Under the pieces are notes generated by a model, which did not search any database, had not been told where the DNA came from, and saw only the letters and a list, made by a program, of their open reading frames with translations. From an uncultured Clostridia bacterium (GTDB lineage: Bacteria; Bacillota; Clostridia; TANB77; CAG-508), in assembly GCA_934154445.1 (NCBI GenBank), contig CAKPGC010000006.1, positions 20,293-84,292 on the forward strand: DNA of 64,000 nt, written 5' to 3'. The position numbers and the translations under genes were made by a program. Below are positions 63,929 through 64,000 of the stretch, piece after piece (the first letter of the stretch is position 1; the number at the start of each line of letters is the position of its first letter).

Positions 63929-64000
63929 TATTCGCTTTAGCGTGTTGAGCCACAAAGCGAAACAAAAAACCGCCAGCTATGCTGGTGTTGTTTTAAAGAC

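Noticed and set aside
63931..64000. Hairpins at the window end as part of a CRISPR repeat or tracrRNA
   Set aside because: Only single short inverted repeats are present, with no spaced repeats and no cas gene; composition merely resembles other accessory DNA.
1..64000. Alternative genetic code with TGA as tryptophan
   Set aside because: Several conserved genes (for example the PBP gene and the response regulator gene) end with TGA at the expected position, and Trp is encoded by TGG throughout.

Overview
The window is very A+T-rich DNA with short intergenic gaps, strong AAGGAGG-type ribosome binding sites, sigma-A-type promoters, U-run terminators, a T-box leader, a sortase and a CpsBCD-type phosphoregulated capsule system. 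This points to an anaerobic low-G+C Firmicute (Clostridia/Bacilli-like, probably gut), supported by an anaerobic class III ribonucleotide reductase. TAA, TAG and TGA all serve as stops. No species can be named from the sequence alone.

Layout: 1-7780 is the end of a surface-polysaccharide operon (two GT2 transferases, Wzy-like polymerase, acyltransferase, pyruvyl transferase, Wzx flippase, UDP-galactopyranose mutase). 8034-10577 is its regulatory module (CpsC, CpsD, CpsB), followed by glmM. 12514-13143 is a sortase. 13201-17003 is a T-box-controlled DUF1653-ileS operon. 17702-19983 is tRNA-Thr(CGT) carrying a small foreign islet of two unknown genes, bounded by a 14-base direct repeat of the tRNA 3' end. 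20008-24977 holds ftsY, a UPF0182 membrane protein and tyrS. 25392-32560 holds an intracellular alpha-amylase, a HlyIII protein and an Arn/Gtr-like lipid-linked-sugar module with a decayed aminotransferase. 32659-35370 holds undecaprenol/diacylglycerol kinase, a pentapeptide-repeat protein, thioredoxin reductase and thioredoxin. 35527-37763 is a DUF4173/DUF2975/XRE operon. 37842-49882 holds a MecA-like PBP, a two-component system, a tight run of four different phosphohydrolase folds plus a GNAT-like protein, and a MacB/FtsX-type ABC transporter. 50113-61041 holds a GIY-YIG nuclease, addA, an alpha-CTD-like protein, nrdDG, a Ham1-like NTPase, yebC and rlmD. 61006-64000 is an accessory hotspot in which the last codons of rlmD occur three times, separating a radical-SAM gene, a peptide deformylase gene and a foreign membrane-protein gene.

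The most striking observation concerns decoding. In a by-eye scan of the native genes the codon CGG is essentially absent. It appears in frame at exactly three places in recognisable native genes: one in addA and two in trxB. At each of them the homologous reading continues only if the ribosome moves +1, so that CGGA is read as a single glycine (GGA). One site lies inside the Walker A motif of AddA. The two trxB shifts together rebuild a full thioredoxin reductase. The pattern suggests that CGG is unassigned or poorly decoded here and acts as a +1 shift or quadruplet-decoding site. Ordinary CGG arginine codons appear mainly in the foreign islet genes. Sequencing error is the main alternative and has to be excluded.

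The two accessory regions (tRNA-Thr and rlmD 3' end) share another feature: a gene in each has a perfect sigma-A promoter with a 17-base spacer, a leader of about 78 nt, and a GGAGG/CCTCC hairpin just before an AAGGAGG ribosome binding site. Neither region shows a recognisable integrase, so both look like cargo-only insertions or remnants mobilised in trans.
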